Below, in pieces: positions 14,851 to 15,427 of a DNA stretch of 15,427 nucleotides. The notes beneath the pieces were generated by a model that was not told the DNA's origin, did no database searches, and saw only the letters and a program-made list of their open reading frames with translations. A program made the translations under genes and the position numbers. Position 1 is the stretch's first letter, and every line of letters begins with the position of its first letter. Source of the stretch: Alistipes sp. UBA943 (lineage in GTDB: Bacteria > Bacteroidota > Bacteroidia > Bacteroidales > Rikenellaceae); contig DBDB01000088.1 of assembly GCA_002293345.1 (NCBI GenBank), positions 1-15,427 of the forward strand, given 5' to 3'.

Positions 14851-14888
14851 GTGAAAATAGTAATTTTCGGTGAAACTATCGAATTTTC
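14851..14888. promoter_or_regulatory. Tandem 18-19 base repeats, probable operator
   Basis: GTGAAAATAGTAATTTTC at 14851-14868 is followed after one base by GTGAAACTATCGAATTTTC at 14870-14888. Each has GTGAAA and ATTTTC ends, giving partial dyad symmetry (GAAAAT...ATTTTC in the first). They lie just downstream of the predicted start of the minus-strand operon at 14904, a position suited to repression. Confidence 0.5.
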
Positions 14889-14903
14889 AATCTTTTTCTT
14901 GCA

Positions 14904-14935
14904 CAAAGTTATATAAAATATTTCATTCTACCAAA
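14904..14935 (-). promoter_or_regulatory. Bacteroidetes-type promoter for the S24-like/ribE/kinase/lgt operon
   Basis: On the minus strand, TTTG at 14932-14935 and TAACTTTG at 14904-14911 are separated by 20 bases, matching the -33 TTTG / -7 TAnnTTTG consensus and its 19-21 base spacing exactly. The transcript would start near 14898 and have a leader of about 110 bases before the ATG at 14784. Confidence 0.75.
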
Positions 14936-14939
14936 CTCA

Positions 14940-14957
14940 TTGTATACTATATTGCAA
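14940..14957. repeat. Inverted operator-like repeat, right copy
   Basis: TTGTATACTATATTGCAA. Its reverse complement contains TTGCAATA followed by TAGTATA, the two blocks of the left copy at 14819-14838. It lies directly upstream of the -33 element of the minus-strand promoter and 22 bases before the xre start, so a protein bound here could affect both genes. Confidence 0.4.
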
Positions 14958-14979
14958 AATATACAGTTATTTGTGTATC

Positions 14980-15213
14980 ATGGGAGTTTTTGTACGCAAT
15001 GACACGTTACACCAGCAGGTGATCGAAAGATTGAAGCAGCTTCGCAAGGAGCGCGGTCTGACGCAGGAGAAGTTGCAGTTTGAACTCAAAGGAATCAATA
15101 TCGGCAATATCGAACGAGGAATAAACAGCCCGTCGCTCACAACTTTGGGCAGACTCTGCAAGTTCTACAACATCTCACTGTCCGAATTTTTTAAGGGGAT
15201 TGAGGTAGAATAA
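14980..15213 (+). CDS. Small XRE-family transcriptional regulator
   Basis: A 77-residue protein consisting almost entirely of one Cro/C1-type helix-turn-helix domain (about residues 14-72): VIERLKQLRKERGLTQEKLQ, then GINIGNIERGINSPSLTTL and the usual ending YNISLSEFF. It should bind DNA as a dimer; there is no effector domain. The ATG at 14980 is preferred to a TTG three codons earlier. It is divergent from the S24-like regulator across a 195-base AT-rich region with repeats, a layout like a two-repressor switch. However, no phage or plasmid genes are nearby. Hairpins begin directly at its stop codon. The family is secure but targets are unknown. Confidence 0.93.
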   Translation: MGVFVRNDTLHQQVIERLKQLRKERGLTQEKLQFELKGINIGNIERGINSPSLTTLGRLCKFYNISLSEFFKGIEVE

Positions 15214-15239
15214 GCCCCCACCGGTAGCGGCAGGGGCTT
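15212..15239 (+). terminator. Possible terminator/hairpin at the xre stop
   Basis: AAGCCCC at 15212-15218, overlapping the TAA, pairs with GGGGCTT at 15233-15239, and an inner CCG/CGG pair adds stability. There is no T-run after it, so termination may be weak. Confidence 0.55.
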
Positions 15240-15244
15240 GTCAA

Positions 15245-15262
15245 TGTGATCCCGACGGGATT
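15245..15262. repeat. 18-base direct repeat, copy 1
   Basis: TGTGATCCCGACGGGATT, identical to 15410-15427. It contains the small dyad ATCCC-GAC-GGGAT. Each copy follows closely after a terminator-like hairpin. Confidence 0.75.
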
Positions 15263-15341
15263 GTCAGCCTTTTGGGCTGACATTATCTGTCGTCTCTCGG
15301 ACAAACGAATAAATTCGTTCGCCCCTCGTTCCTAAGATAAT
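15263..15341. other. Structured gene-free segment with nested hairpins
   Basis: GTCAGCC at 15263-15269 pairs with GGCTGAC at 15275-15281. ATTATCT at 15282-15288 pairs with AGATAAT at 15335-15341, enclosing TGTC/GACA (15289-15292 with 15300-15303) and AACGAAT/ATTCGTT (15304-15310 with 15313-15319). No ORF or tRNA fold fits. It could be a small RNA, a dispersed palindromic repeat or the xre 3' end; the sequence alone does not decide. Confidence 0.5.
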
Positions 15342-15372
15342 TCGAACACCAGGGTTCTCATCTCAGATATGC

Positions 15373-15410
15373 AAAACAACGGAAGCTCCGTGTGGGGCTT
15401 CCGTTGTTTT
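15373..15410. terminator. Strong intrinsic terminator with no ORF directly before it
   Basis: A perfect 14-base-pair stem, AAAACAACGGAAGC at 15373-15386 with 15397-15410, a 10-base loop and a 3' arm ending TTGTTTT. It lies about 160 bases after the xre stop. It could end a small RNA, serve as a second stop for xre, or end a minus-strand gene beyond the window. Confidence 0.8.
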
Positions 15411-15427
15411 GTGATCCCGACGGGATT
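15410..15427. repeat. 18-base direct repeat, copy 2 (at window edge)
   Basis: TGTGATCCCGACGGGATT, the same as 15245-15262 and 165 bases away. It runs to the last base of the window, so the similarity may continue further. Confidence 0.75.

Noticed and set aside
14150..14979. FMN riboswitch for ribE
   Set aside because: ribE starts 2 bases after the previous gene, and the operon leader (14785-14898) shows no recognisable FMN-aptamer sequence.
14152..15213. Prophage lysogeny module (two divergent HTH repressor-like genes)
   Set aside because: No integrase, excisionase, replication or structural phage genes, and the S24-like gene is embedded in a housekeeping operon.
15245..15427. CRISPR array
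   Set aside because: Only two copies of an 18-base repeat 165 bases apart, with hairpins between them and no regular spacers.

Overview
The window looks like chromosomal DNA from a Bacteroidales bacterium. The evidence is the gene families (M49 dipeptidyl peptidase III with HECLGH, IleRS followed by a TraR/DksA-type protein, an HU-CCDC81-like/SPOR membrane protein) and several promoters of the Bacteroidetes primary-sigma type (-7 TAnnTTTG, one with a well-spaced -33 TTTG). Coding DNA is fairly GC-rich and the regulatory gaps are AT-rich. A Rikenellaceae/Alistipes-like source is plausible but is only an impression. Most genes are core housekeeping genes. No tRNA, rRNA, CRISPR array, transposase, integrase or reverse transcriptase was seen, and no gene-free stretch exceeds 300 bases.

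Layout. Positions 1-1816 (minus strand): an outer-membrane beta-barrel protein, a PhoH ATPase and the start of a lipoprotein, each separated by 7 bases. Positions 1867-4433 (plus): a CPA2-type cation/proton antiporter and the ribosome-assembly GTPase Der. Positions 4434-4697: a promoterless C-terminal 'variable-domain' cassette (A) followed by a strong terminator. Positions 4698-6716 (minus): dipeptidyl peptidase III. Positions 6807-10546 (plus): ileS and a TraR/DksA-family gene, closed by a terminator. Positions 10595-10792: a second cassette (B). Positions 10780-14784 (minus): a tightly packed six-gene run, in transcription order an S24-like HTH regulator, ribE, a soluble histidine kinase, lgt, an HU/SPOR protein and a GtrA-family protein, with two ATGA overlaps. 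Positions 14785-14979: a divergent control region with a good promoter and operator-like repeats. Positions 14980-15213 (plus): a small XRE regulator. Positions 15214-15427: a gene-free, hairpin-rich segment carrying an 18-base direct repeat.

The most unusual element is the pair of cassettes A and B. Each is a 62-63 codon C-terminal end of a DUF1566/Fibrobacter-major-paralogous-like domain with no upstream gene body. They share a 15-base 5' edge containing a small GC hairpin and a perfect 32-base 3' edge that runs past the stop codon. Between the edges the first 24 codons differ at 10 bases, 9 of them at codon positions 1 or 2 and most at A-containing codons. This resembles the variable region of a diversity-generating retroelement, or silent donor cassettes for a surface protein encoded elsewhere. 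Nothing in the window supplies the reverse transcriptase or the expressed target, so the mechanism is inferred.

Other points of interest: IleRS carries GIHH where class I synthetases have HxGH, a swap linked to mupirocin resistance. The regulator at the head of the ribE operon has an S24/LexA-like fold whose catalytic Ser and Lys positions read Ala and Arg. A strong hairpin terminator sits about 160 bases past the last gene with no ORF before it.
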